DNA from: Symmetrospora coprosmae
Lineage: Eukaryota > Basidiomycota > Cystobasidiomycetes > Symmetrosporaceae
NCBI GenBank assembly: GCA_008802785.1
Contig: VUYT01000019.1
Coordinates: 186,001 to 250,000, forward strand
Reading direction: 5' to 3'
DNA: 64,000 bases
The position numbers were made by a program, and so were the translations under genes. The notes under the pieces were generated by a model, which saw nothing but the letters and a program-made list of their open reading frames with translations, made no database searches and was not told the origin of the DNA. Below are positions 36,331 to 46,772 of the stretch, piece after piece. The stretch's first letter is position 1. Every line of letters begins with the position of its first letter.

Positions 36331-38556
36331 TTACCACCTTACTTCCAAATGCCCCTTGAGATTGCTGCGGAACCCCTTGTACGTTGAGTACCTCTCTCCC
36401 TCGAGCTTGAGATTCGTGATGGAGATGCCCGAGATATTGCTGAGTGCGGCCGAGAACGTGACTTCCACCACTGGACTCGGTTTGGCTCTGGCCGCTGGCC
36501 TGCTACTCCGGCGCGCACCGGCACCTGTGGAGTCGTCGTACTGCCACGTCCCGCTGAGAGTCGGGCCCGCATTGCTCCCGCCGCCACCACCAACGACCGA
36601 TAGTCGGGGAACGCGCCAGTACAGAGTGCGCGTCAGCGAGTCAAACTCCCACTTGCCGCCAGGTGGCGGCTGCGCCCTCTCGCCATGCACACCCGAAGAA
36701 CCGCCAATCCGCCCGGCTCGGCCACCTGTGCCATTGCCCATCGCGCCCTGCTTAGCGCTGCCTGACATGGAACCGAAAGCCGCGGGGTTGCTTATGCTCC
36801 CCGTTACGGCCGCAGCGTCCGCGCCGAGGTAGAGCGAGACGACAATGTCCTCGAGTACGCCCAAGCCACCGGGGAAGAACTGGCCTGTCGGTCCGAGCGA
36901 GATGGTGAACGAGCCGCCAACCTCGCCGAGCGTAATCACCGGCCGCACGCGGAGCGGGATGGGCACGCCGCCTGAGTGAGACGACGCCGAAGACGATGCT
37001 GCTCGGCGGCTGCTGTGCCCTTGGGCACCCAGTGAGGGGTGTGCCGCAGTGGCCGATGAGGGCAGGCGATACCCCATGAGCTCGAATCCGCCGTCCGGAG
37101 GCACAAAGGAAAGAACCTTCGCAGATGCCCACTTCCCCAGGCTGCGTCAGGATGCATAGATGCTCTGCCTCAGATGCGACTCGAATCCGTGACTGTGCTT
37201 GACTATCATAGCCTCCGGCTACACTCACCGCACACAGGGGTGGAATGACGGGTCCTCGAGAAGGCCCGGGTTGGAGAAGGTGAGCGAAATATCCGGCATG
37301 CCTGGATGTGGGGACGCGCATAGAGTGTCAGCACCATGGATGCGACCCTACATCCGGGCTCCATGACTAGCAGGCCCGATGGCGAGGTGAGGACAGCACG
37401 CACCTGCAAGCTTGGACCGACAGTCGATCCGGCCCCATACGCTTCCAGAGACGACCTTGCCTTCCCGGTCGAGGACCGCGTCAATGTCCTCGTTGATGTC
37501 AAAGAATATCTCGTTCTGGCTGTGCCTGATCCCTGCCCGCCGCCAGTGAAGCGGGCTGCTGAATGGCGCTGCAACTGCCGGGCCTGGACCAGACGACGCT
37601 GCGGCCACGGCCGAGCTGGCGGATGAAGCTACGGCAAGCAGCTTTACTAGCAGAGAGGAAGAAGGGACTAGCTCTTGAAGCGCCGACGCATCGGTCGATA
37701 TCGGATTCGGGGCGCTGAATGTCTCGCCTAGCAGTTGCAGGACAATGTCGAAGTTCTCGCGGATGACGTGGTCGTTCAGACTGCTGTCGCTGCCGGACGA
37801 GAGGAGATACTGCTTGAGGACGCCAAGGAGGGAGTACAGGTACGAGAAGACGACGGATGGTTCCGCTGTGAAGAAGGTGTGGGCAGGCGGGCCATCCAAG
37901 TGTCAGCTGGCGCATCTCTATTTCCGAAGGGCCCCGGAAGGACGTACTTTCGCTTGAGACAGGCGCGAGGAAATGTAGATTATTGTGTGATATATGGCAG
38001 CAGGCATAAGTGCGCATGCCCGCAGCCGTGGAAGTCGAAGGCACCTGATCCCTGGCCGCCCATGGATCCAGCTCCGCGGCGCCATCCTGCGACTGCGCAT
38101 CTTCGTCGTCCTCCTCCTCGCTAGAGCTCTCTTCGCTGCTGTCACCGTCTTCGTAACTATCCTGTGCTGCATAGCCGCGCGTGCGCCCGTTGCTCCTAGC
38201 CGTGCGCCTCGAGCCCGAGCTCGATTGACCTGGCTGAATGCGCGTGATGGCGCTCGGGTCGAAGGCCTCGAACCAGGTGATGGGGTCCGGTCCAGCTTGA
38301 CCAGCAACGCTACGGTGCTCTCTGCGCCGCTGCCTTACACTCGGGCTGCTGCTGCTGCCACTGCCGGTGCCGATGCGACGCGCTGAGAGGAAGGCGTCGA
38401 CGGCGAGGTCGGCCAGGGCAGGGTTGACGAAGTGTGACGACAGAAGCCGCTTTCTGCCATGGGTGTTGTGCGCAACGTTAGCTTACGCGAGGGGTCGGAC
38501 ATTACACACAGCTAGGATAGGCCTCACTCGTTGGCGAGAATGATGACGCCTTCCAT
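36331..38556 (-). CDS. APM3: AP-3 adaptor complex mu subunit
   Basis: Five exons (minus): 38528-38556, 37948-38453, 37404-37865, 37229-37301, 36331-37141 (626 aa). AP-3 sorts cargo from Golgi/endosomes to the vacuole. The second half is a clear mu-homology domain: NEIFFDINEDIDAVLDREGK, GRIDCRSKLAGMPDISLTF, LLEDPSFHPCVR, KVLSFVPPDGGFELMGYR, and a last strand GERYSTYKGFRS. The N-terminal longin part is atypical. It starts MEGVIILANEKRLLSSHFVN and carries a ~120-residue disordered insert with Arg/Ser and an acidic EESSSEEEDDED run, before LHFLAPVSSE and FSYLYSLLGVLKQYL return to the family pattern. All junctions keep phase. Confidence 0.9.
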
Positions 38557-38858
38557 GCTGGCTGCTACCGGTAGGTGGAGAGCAGACCCTCAGTGCATAT
38601 GTGAGGGCTGCTGGAGGAGGAGATGCGGTCGTTGAGTCCCTTGTAGCAAAGGCCGCCAAGCCTTGACGTTCGCATAGAATAATGGCCGTTTCCGCGCGTC
38701 ATAATCTATGTATATGCATTATGTCTATGTCTGCAATGGATGGACAAGGCTGACTTCTACTGACGGTGGCGGGGACGCGTGTACTACTTGGACTCGGAGG
38801 GTCTCGTTTTCAAAGGCTGTTCTCCCAAGGTTAGGGGAAAGCTGGCAGAGCTTTCCAC

Positions 38859-39780
38859 TTAGCTGCTCTTCGCAACAAGTACGCTGCAGGGTGCAGCGGA
38901 GATGACGTGGTCCGATACGGAGCTGTGCGGAAAGTCGAAAGCCACGGGCATCAGCCAGCGTGCTAGAAGGCAGCCGCAGGACGCGCAGACGCACGTCGTG
39001 GTAAGCTTTCGGATGCCACGCAGCTTGCGCCTGCCCAGGATGATGAGGTCGACGTTCTGTATGCGAGTAACACGCTCTATCAGGATGTGGGCGGAGCGGC
39101 TGCCGCCAAACGTTCCAAACGCACATGCTTCTCCGCCACGCCCAAGAGGGTGTCTTCCGGCTTGCCATGGACAACGTGTGTGAGGACGCGCACGCCTTCA
39201 GGGAACGTCGATGCAAGTTCAGACATGCTCTTGACGCGCTCGTCGGCGCGGTTGCGAGCCCCGGCGGCCGATCCCCCCGATTCGCTTTTATTGTATGCAT
39301 GGTGAAGAATCGGATAGACACGCGCTAGTTAGAGCGTAGTCGAGAGGACTCCCTTGCGCAGTTGGGACCGGCTTACGAGAGGACGTTAAAGAGGATGACG
39401 GTGTCGGAGGGATTGGCAGTGCGCCGGGCCTGCGTTACAACGGCCTGGGCGCATAGTGACAAGGCCAGAGAATGAGCCCTGTCACATCGTGCGCCAACAG
39501 GAAAAGCGGGGCGTGCCCTTACATCAATGTGCTCCTGATTGCGGAAGTCCAGAGACGCGAGAAGGGATCGTCCTCCACTGGCATTGCTGGGCGTCTCGTC
39601 GCTTTCCGCAATGGACTTGCCGCTTCGATCGTGTATCTGCGTGCGCTCGCTCACAGGCAGCGGGCTGTTGAACTCGTAGCGCGTGGCATCGAGCGCCGAG
39701 ATGTCGTGGGCGTCCGTCGTGGCATTGCGGTCGGCCGGCCTAAGGACAGAGTTGTCGTCTCGGATGGGGTATGGGTTCAT
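38859..39780 (-). CDS. Universal stress protein (UspA) family protein
   Basis: Five exons (minus): 39523-39780, 39377-39444, 39125-39284, 38995-39056, 38859-38922 (203 aa from this start). The core has the UspA pattern: AVVTQARRTANPSDTVILFN, VRVLTHVVHGKPEDTLLG, KHNVDLIILGRRKLRG and SVSDHVISAAPCSVLVAK. The usual nucleotide-binding G-2x-G-9x-G(S/T) motif is replaced by GRRKLRGIRKLTTTSVSD, so ATP binding is doubtful. The N-terminal 85 residues are polar. The start is uncertain: an upstream exon ending before the CAG at ~39801 could add residues, and the PGFVIKDSG stretch near 39900 looks protein-like. Exon 3 uses an AAG acceptor. Confidence 0.85.
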
Positions 39781-40131
39781 ATCGGCGATGGATGGGCTGT
39801 ATCAGTGAGAACGCGTGTTAGCTGATAATAAAGCGGAGTTGAGAGAGCAGCCTGGATGGTGTTGACTGAAGCAGCTCCCGCTCCGCCCTGAATCCTTGAT
39901 GACGAAACCAGGCCGTCGGATGAGGTCCGTGATCATCGCCTTGCCCAGATACGGGCTCGCCCTTTTGCCATCGGTGCATCGCACACTGCACGTATCATCC
40001 CCAGTCTGACATCGCGCACGCTGCTACACATCGACAATCTCTGGCTGCCGCATCTGACTCATCGTGTCAGCCAAGCAAGAAAGTCTAACGGACAGACCCT
40101 TCACACCAGATTCGAGGCTAGCTGTGACGCG
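39781..40131. promoter_or_regulatory. Divergent intergenic region
   Basis: About 350 bp between the USP gene (minus) and the F-box gene (plus). Part of it may be a 5' exon of the USP gene; otherwise no signal is visible. Confidence 0.35.
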
Positions 40132-41856
40132 ATGGCATCGCCTATCCGCACCACGGGCTTCGCTTCACTGCCTTTCGAGCTCTATGAGCGTATCTTTGCC
40201 TTCCTCAGGAGGGAATTGGCCTCGTCTGACTCGGGCGATGCCGATGCTTATGGCGCGACGGAGGTCGTGCATTTGCCTGCTGGGAATCTAGTACGTATAC
40301 GTCGGTGCAGCATCACGCGCCGCAGCGCAGGCCCGCTGACGTGTATGCTTGTAACGCAGAACGCCCTTCCCCTGATCTGCAAAGCCGCCCATCCAGCTGG
40401 CCAGGCCGCTCTGCTGCACACGGCGAGCGTCCCTTGCTCTTTCACGGGATTCCTGAGCAAGCACGAGAAGGACCGGAATGAGGACGACGCGGCACTTGTT
40501 CGACATCTGCGCATCACTACCGACGTCCCAGTCGTTTCCACCTGCGGACCAGCCGCGAACGCCTGGCTTGACACGCCGCGCGCCTTTCGCGGCATCCTGG
40601 ATCGATGCAGCAAGCTTGAGACGGTACACCTGGCCATCCGTGCCGGCTCGTCGAGCTTCGATGCATCGCCTTCCCAGCCGCCCTACTTCGCCGCGTGGAT
40701 GCAGCACTCGCGGCATGGGCACGGCCAGCTCGCCCGCCCCGATGGCTGTCGCCTGCTGTCCGTCTCGCTCAGCCCAGATCCAGGCGGCCCGCAGAGAGGC
40801 GGAAGCTCCCTGCTCGACACGCTTGCGCACGGTGGCTGGCATCTCCGCTGTGCCGGCGGTGTGCGACTCGAGTGCCGCACGACGCAGGACCTCGTGCTCT
40901 CCTCCTCGCCGGGCACGTCTGGCCCCGCCCGCCCGCGCCACCGCTTCATCTCGACGGATCACCTCATCCTCGCCACGCAGCGCGACTCGGGCGGGAAAGT
41001 CTATTACCCTATGCAATTCCACTCGCTCCTCGCCTCCCTCGTTCGTTACCCAAAGGCCCTGACCGTGCTCACCACGCGCATGGACTCGGCCGGTCTAGGT
41101 CGGCTCTTGAGCGAGATGGGCCCGGCACTGCGCTATCTGCGCTTCACCTGGTCAGCTTACGTCCCGCACAAGCAGGCCGTGTCGGATGCGCGGGCAACGA
41201 GTGGATCCAGCGAAGGGCCGATCACCCCGACTCGCCAAAGACGTCGGATCGTAGACTATCTCTACGGCAGCACGTACAACCCTTTGCTGGTTGGCAATGT
41301 GCTCCGTCCGTGCGTCAATCTTGAGGAGGTCCGTTTGGACATTGTCGACCTCGTCCCCTTGCGCGGCATGCGCTTCCCGCCCAGCGTGGAGAAGCTATCC
41401 GTGCAGTGGCACATCCTGCCGCTCGAGGAGTCGAAGGGTGCACACGAGCACGCCACGCCGCATAGAGACAGCCGACCTCGCGGCGTGGCCTTCTTCTCGG
41501 ACTTCTTCCCTTGGCTCCAGAACCATCTCTGCATGGGCGAAGTGGCCTTGTCCGAGGTGCGCATCGATATCGTCAGATACGACGACGACGCGACGGTAGA
41601 GAAGGAAGTGGAGGAGAATGCAGATGGAGATCGAGAGCAGAAGGCCACGCGGACAGCATCAGGCGATCTACTGCCCCTGTCGCCCAAACTTGCCATGCTC
41701 CTGGACGACTATGTCGTACTCAAAGCAACCCTGGAGCTGTGCAAGGCGCACGCAATCACGGCGCAGCCGCCGAATCTTCTGCATGTCTGGAAGACAATTC
41801 GCAAAGTCCAGCTGGGCAAGGACGAATGGAGCGCTTTAGAGAAAAGGCTGCAATGA
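40132..41856 (+). CDS. F-box-like protein
   Basis: Two exons: 40132-40290 and 40360-41856 (551 aa). The N-terminus carries an F-box-like helix (FASLPFELYERIFAFLRRE) followed after the intron by NALPLICKAAHPAG, the second half of a typical F-box. The long C-terminal region has irregular leucine-rich segments (VRHLRITTDVPVVS, LETVHLAIRAG, NLEEVRLDIVDLVPLRGM) as in fungal F-box proteins that bind SCF substrates. The intron (GTACGT...CTGAC...CAG, 69 nt) has no stop and keeps the frame, so an unspliced 574-aa form is possible. No specific orthologue is recognised. Confidence 0.75.
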   Translation: MASPIRTTGFASLPFELYERIFAFLRRELASSDSGDADAYGATEVVHLPAGNLVRIRRCSITRRSAGPLTCMLVTQNALPLICKAAHPAGQAALLHTASVPCSFTGFLSKHEKDRNEDDAALVRHLRITTDVPVVSTCGPAANAWLDTPRAFRGILDRCSKLETVHLAIRAGSSSFDASPSQPPYFAAWMQHSRHGHGQLARPDGCRLLSVSLSPDPGGPQRGGSSLLDTLAHGGWHLRCAGGVRLECRTTQDLVLSSSPGTSGPARPRHRFISTDHLILATQRDSGGKVYYPMQFHSLLASLVRYPKALTVLTTRMDSAGLGRLLSEMGPALRYLRFTWSAYVPHKQAVSDARATSGSSEGPITPTRQRRRIVDYLYGSTYNPLLVGNVLRPCVNLEEVRLDIVDLVPLRGMRFPPSVEKLSVQWHILPLEESKGAHEHATPHRDSRPRGVAFFSDFFPWLQNHLCMGEVALSEVRIDIVRYDDDATVEKEVEENADGDREQKATRTASGDLLPLSPKLAMLLDDYVVLKATLELCKAHAITAQPPNLLHVWKTIRKVQLGKDEWSALEKRLQ

Positions 41857-42285
41857 GACAGGACCAGCCTGCGTTGTAGCGAGGCTCCGGTCAAGCCCAT
41901 CCATACTCGCGTACGCGTGGGACAGAAGCAAAGCCAATCTCGATTTGCCGAAACTGCGAAATGAGTGCGACCCTCCGAGTATTTCCAAAGAGCCCATCGG
42001 GCGGATGATGCGACGCCACTAAGCAGAGAAGTGGGTACATAAAGAGAAGAAGAAGAACCGCTTCTAGAGCGGGGGAGACCCAGATATTGAAAGATGGGTG
42101 GGCTAGGGGAGGAAGCTGTGTGAAAGCGGGAATCGGTGTGAGGAAAGGACGACGCTAGCTAGGAGGAAACTGGATACTGAGACTAGCGCGCAACAAGCTG
42201 AATTACGGGGTACTGAGTAAGTGTCCGTTGTTGCGCGTCCGAAAGTCTAGCCCTAGTCCTTCACGTGTAGCATTCTCAGCTGCGC
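41857..42285. other. Convergent intergenic spacer
   Basis: About 430 bp between two 3' ends. It contains purine-rich stretches (GAGAAGAAGAAG near 42043) and no supported gene. Confidence 0.4.
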
Positions 42286-43253
42286 TCAGAGCGCGGCGGC
42301 TGCAACGAGGCCAGCAAGAGCGAGGCCGGCGAGCGAGGCGCCGGCCTTGCTTGCAGCGCCGGTTGGAGCAGCGGCAGCGGTGCTCGAAGGCGAGGTGAGG
42401 CCGGTCGAGAGCGAAGCGGCTCCGCTGCCTGCGAGGGTGCCGGTAGGGGCCGAGCTCGAGGCTGCGCGACTACCGGTGCTCGAGGCGCTGAGGAGGGACG
42501 ATGCCCGCTGCTGTGCGGACGAGAGACCGGCCGTCGAGCCTCCGTTGGCACAGCTGTGCGAGAGGGCGCAGAAAACCAGGGCCATCAGCACGGAACGAGG
42601 CACTCGGGAGAAGAGAGCAGTGTGTCCAAGCTCACGCGTCGTGGAGAGTGGTGATGCTGTTCTTCTCAAAGTCGCTGATGCCCTGCAGCGTATTCAGGCA
42701 GTCGTTGCAGGAATTCAGCTGGGTCGTGGCGGTCGTGTTGGGGCAGATGCACTGTTTGGGTCGGCAGGAAGTCCCGGTCAGTTGGCGGGGTGTACGGAGG
42801 GGTCTGACCGCCCTGACGCGGCTGCGCTCGCGAGACCCACCGAGATGACGCCGGTGTCGGAGAGGTCGCTGCACTCTGTTGAAGCGACACACGTACAGAC
42901 AAGTGATAGAGCCAGTATGCAGTCAGCTTCCCGTTATCCTCGCACTGGGCGCGCTGGAGCGGCATCGATATGGGCAAACAACAGCCCAGGCGGCCTGAGA
43001 CGCGCCCTTGAGCCGAGCCTGAGCACAGAGAGGGCAAACACGCACGAGTGACAGCCGTGCTGATCTGGTAGCAGCTCTGGACGCATTCTGCGAGCACGAG
43101 GGAAGGGCAACACGACATCAGAGATGATGCATGCGCTGTAGCACGACTGACGCTTTGGATGAGTGCGCGCTCGGACCCACCATCCGACCCAGTGATGCGC
43201 TGGCCCAGGGCGGCAGAGGCAAAGACGGCGAGCGAGAGGAGGATGACCTTCAT
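42286..43253 (-). CDS. Cys-rich secreted protein with GPI-type C-terminus
   Basis: Five exons (minus): 43181-43253, 43046-43087, 42841-42875, 42636-42751, 42286-42553 (177 aa), all phases consistent. A signal peptide (MKVILLSLAVFASAALG) is followed by ~80 residues with eight cysteines in a regular pattern: ECVQSCYQ, QCSDLSD, SCICPNTT, SCNDCLN, DACANGG. A Ser/Ala/Thr-rich stalk then leads to a hydrophobic tail (ASLAGLALAGLVAAAAL) typical of GPI addition. Fungal cell-surface proteins of this layout are common; it resembles but does not clearly match CFEM. It has no obvious enzymatic role and could be a wall protein or effector. Exon 3 (35 nt) and exon 2 (42 nt) were placed by the cysteine pattern. 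Confidence 0.8.
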
Positions 43254-43943
43254 GGCTGTAGGAATTCTTGCAAAGGTGTGGCTGATGGGGGAAGTGAGGT
43301 ACAGTATACGTATGTGTGCGCGTGTGTGTGCAGTCGGTCAGAAGGAGAGTTGATGCAGTATAGGAGTTTGCTACAGAAAGGGGGTAAGGGCGTGGAATGT
43401 GCATGGCTCTGCTGTGCTTGGACCCGCACAGCCGCGTCTTCTCGCCTGCAAAGAGACACGGAGGAAATGGAGCGGCGAACACCGGCGGTGTTTGAGCGAC
43501 TGGCGAACACCGGCTCGGCAACGACTCGAAGGTGCGGATAATGGAAGAAGTGTGGACGTATTCATGCTGGTTGGCTTCTGCGCATGCGGAGCTGCTGCTT
43601 GAGTCCTGCGCATGTCAGTCGAGCGGACGCCACCAACGCCTCGCGGCGCGACTTCAAGTGGCAGGCTTCGGTCTGCAGGACAGGACAGGACAGGAGCGGA
43701 ACTGCTGCTGGCAAGTGTGTCGTGATTCGCGGTGTTACCACCCTGTGATTTTCGCACTCTGTCCAATCTCTGCTGCCGCCGGTGTGCTTGTTACAAGTGG
43801 GGCCCTGCCGTATTTATACTGAAGAGTGGCCAAAAGTGCCACTACTGGCCTTGGGCGAGCGAGCTCTTCCAGGCGCAGTGACTGCCTCTCACCACAGAAG
43901 GAGCATTGCCGTACCCATCACTTATTAGAGCACAGCAGCAAGT
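43254..43943. promoter_or_regulatory. Divergent intergenic region
   Basis: About 690 bp between the secreted-protein gene (minus) and SNU66 (plus). It contains an alternating TG/CA-rich stretch near 43290-43335 and a short GGACA tandem (~43678-43696). No gene is supported. Confidence 0.45.
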
Positions 43944-46514
43944 ATGGCAGCAGACGAGTCGCTCTCGCTGGCAGAGACCAACAAGCTGCGCATCAGCATG
44001 GGCCTCGCCCCGCTGGCCGACGAGGCAGCTGGCGAAGAGCCTGACTCTGACGACCCAGACGCCGTGGCCGAGCGCAACTACTCGGAGATCCGCGAGAAGG
44101 AGCGTCGCGCGCGCGAGGAGAAGGAGGCCAAGGAGCGTCTGGCGAAAGCGCGGAACCAGCGGGAGCTGCGGGCAAAGCTGCAGGGCAAAGGCTTGGGCGA
44201 TGCTGATCCGGCAGAAGGAGCCGCGGCCGCAGACTGGGTCAAGCAGAGCAGAAAAAAGGCCAAGGAGCGCCAGGCAGAACTCGAGAAGCTGCGCGCGAGG
44301 GAGAAGGAGCTCGAGGACAGGGACAGGGAGGCAGTCTACGGCGAGGACGAGCTCGCGGGCCTCCGCGTGGCTCACGGCGCTGAGGACATTGAGGAAGGGC
44401 AGGATCTGATCCTGACGCTGGCCGACAAGAAGGTCTTGGACGATGATGGTGCGTTCTCACGTCTTTCCCTCTCTCTGTGTGCATGGTTCTTCGGCCTCCA
44501 TGCTGATCTGTTCCCCATCTCCCGCAGACGATGAGCTCCAGAACGTGAACCTCGCAGAGTACAAGCGGACAAAGAAGCGCCTCGACCTCAAGAAGCGCGG
44601 CAAGGACGCCTACAAGTACACGGGCTACGACGACGAGGAATTCGAGAATGGCGGGCAGAAGCGCGGGGTGCTCAGCAAGTACGACGAGGAGATTGACGGC
44701 GCAAAAGACGGCGAAGGCTTCAAGCTCGGTGGCGCCCTGCCATCTAGCTCCAGAGGGACAACGGCCGCTGCCGGTGGCTTTGGCGAGAGCGCGCCAGCCG
44801 AACAGAGGGAGCTCAATCGCGATCTGCTCAGTCTCGACTACGACAAGCTCGAGCAGAACGACTATCTGCAAGAAGGCGAGGTCGGCTTCAAGGCCAAGAA
44901 GAAGAAGACCAAGAAAGCCGGCAAGAGCTCGTCTTCCAGACGGGCTGCAGCCGAAATCCTGGATGACGATGCTGCTGCGACTGGCGATGGCGATGGCGAC
45001 GCAGAGATGACGAACGGTGCCGAGGAGCCTAGTGGCCCAGCGGTTCCTACAGCCGAGCGACGGCTGGCTCGAGAAGGTGGAGGCCCCTCCGAGTCTGTTA
45101 TCGATGACGAGGATCTGCAGGCGGCCCTCGCGCGGCAACGGCGCGCAGCCAACAAGAAGCGCCTGCAGCAGATGGGCAAAGGCGGCGAGGACATGGCCAA
45201 GCGCCTGCTGGAAGAGCAGCAGGAGAGCAGGCGCGCAGGCAGCAGCATGCATGTCGACGGACTCAACGGCGTCAAGCTGGAAGAGACAGATGACATGGTC
45301 TCTGCCGCCAAGGAGGAAAATCAGGAGGACGATGATGACGATGCAGCAGGAGGGCTGGTCGTGGACTCAACCTCGGAATTCATTCGCAACATCTCGAGCA
45401 GGTCCGCGGCCGCCAGACGCGAGCGCGAACCGAAGACCTCGGCTGCATCTGCTGCCGCGCGTCGGGGTCAGGATGCGGGTCCCGCTGTCAAGGTCGAGCC
45501 AGCAGAGGACGGCGACATTCCGCTGGACAGTCTCGAAGCGGGCGATGTGCCGAGCGTCAAGGTGGAGGAGGACGAGGAGGAGGAGGAAGGCGCCTACTAC
45601 GACGAGGAAGAGGCAGACGCGATGCTGATGCAGCTCGATGGCGAGTCTGCCGACGTCAAGCCGGACAAGGGCAAGGGCAAAGCCAAGTCGCCCGACGTGG
45701 AGAAGGATGCCTACGGCGGTACGGCCGACGAGAAGTTCGTCAGCGGAGGTCTAGCGACGACGCTGGCGCTCTTGCGGCAGTCAGGGCAGATTAAAGCTGC
45801 GACGGCGGAGGAGCGCGAGCGTGAGCGGCTCAACAAGGAAAAGGAGGCCTTCCTTGCCGAGGCGCGCATGCGAGAGGCGCACCGCGAGCTCGAGCGGCAG
45901 CGGGCAAAAGCCGCGGGCGCGCACGGCGCCAATGCGAAAGACCAGGCGCAGCGCGAGTACGAGAACAAGCAGCGGCAATACGAGTATGCGCAGGAGCAGG
46001 TCGAGGCATTCAAGACGTACAAGCCGAGCGTCGACATCAAATACCACGACGAGTTTGGCCGCACCCTGACGCCCAAGGAGGCGTGGAAGGACTTGTCGCA
46101 CAAGTTCCACGGCAAAGGCAGCGGTGTCAACAAGCGCAACAAGCTGCTCAAGAAGGTCGAGGAGGAGCGAAAGAAGGAGGCCATGAGCAGTGGAGACACG
46201 CCCCTTAGCGCCACGGCTGCCTTCTCCAAGCGACAGGAGCGACTTGGGTCCGCGACCATGGTCATTGGCGTCGGCAACAAGAAGTGGGTTATAACTTTAC
46301 CACACGTGAATCATTCACATCGGCTGACTTGCCTTGCTCATCTCCTCTCCCTCACAGCGCGGCGCCCTCGGTCGACCAGCTGCTCGGCTCATCGCAAGCT
46401 GGCAAAGCAGGAAGCAGCTCTCTCAGCAAGAACGGGAAGCCAGGATCATCCTCGTCGCAAGCCGGTTCTTCAGCCAACAAGCGCAGAAAGGTGGAGCCGA
46501 AAGTGCTGGGGTAA
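43944..46514 (+). CDS. SNU66: U4/U6.U5 tri-snRNP protein Snu66 (SART1)
   Basis: Three exons: 43944-44448, 44528-46283, 46358-46514 (805 aa). SART1/Snu66 is needed for tri-snRNP recruitment to the spliceosome. Family blocks: SLSLAETNKLRISMGLAPL at the start (a Hub1-interaction-type N-terminus in the family), long charged helices, GQDLILTLADKKVLDDD across the first junction, NVNLAEYKRTKKRLDLKKRG, and near the end FGRTLTPKEAWKDLSHKFHG and KLLKKVEEERKKEAM. The C-terminus is GSSANKRRKVEPKVLG. The middle is rich in Asp/Glu/Lys. Intron 1 splits an Asp run, and both introns keep phase. Confidence 0.94.
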
Positions 46515-46772
46515 TTCCACGTCTCATCTTGTTCGCCCCCCGCCTTGTTCCGATGAGCTGTCTCACTGCAATCTCATGTTGAGCGTCGACAGTATGAGCT
46601 TGTGCACGCATCCTCTCTGATTGCCTGTGTGCGATGAAGCCCGTTGGACGTGGCCTTTCGTGTCAGCCTCTCAACTTGCGAGCGGTGAGGCGCCGCTTGC
46701 CGCCTGACCGACCGAGATCCGCTCGGACATCGCGGAGCACCGCATCAGACCCAGGCTTCACATATACTCGAG

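Noticed and set aside
38725-39321. A 198-codon minus-strand open frame
   Set aside because: The same stretch contains exons of the UspA-family gene in other frames with clear family motifs; the long frame is an overlapping shadow.
40288-41022. Minus-strand open frame inside the F-box gene
   Set aside because: It has no family resemblance and lies antisense to a gene with a supported F-box and matching splice signals.
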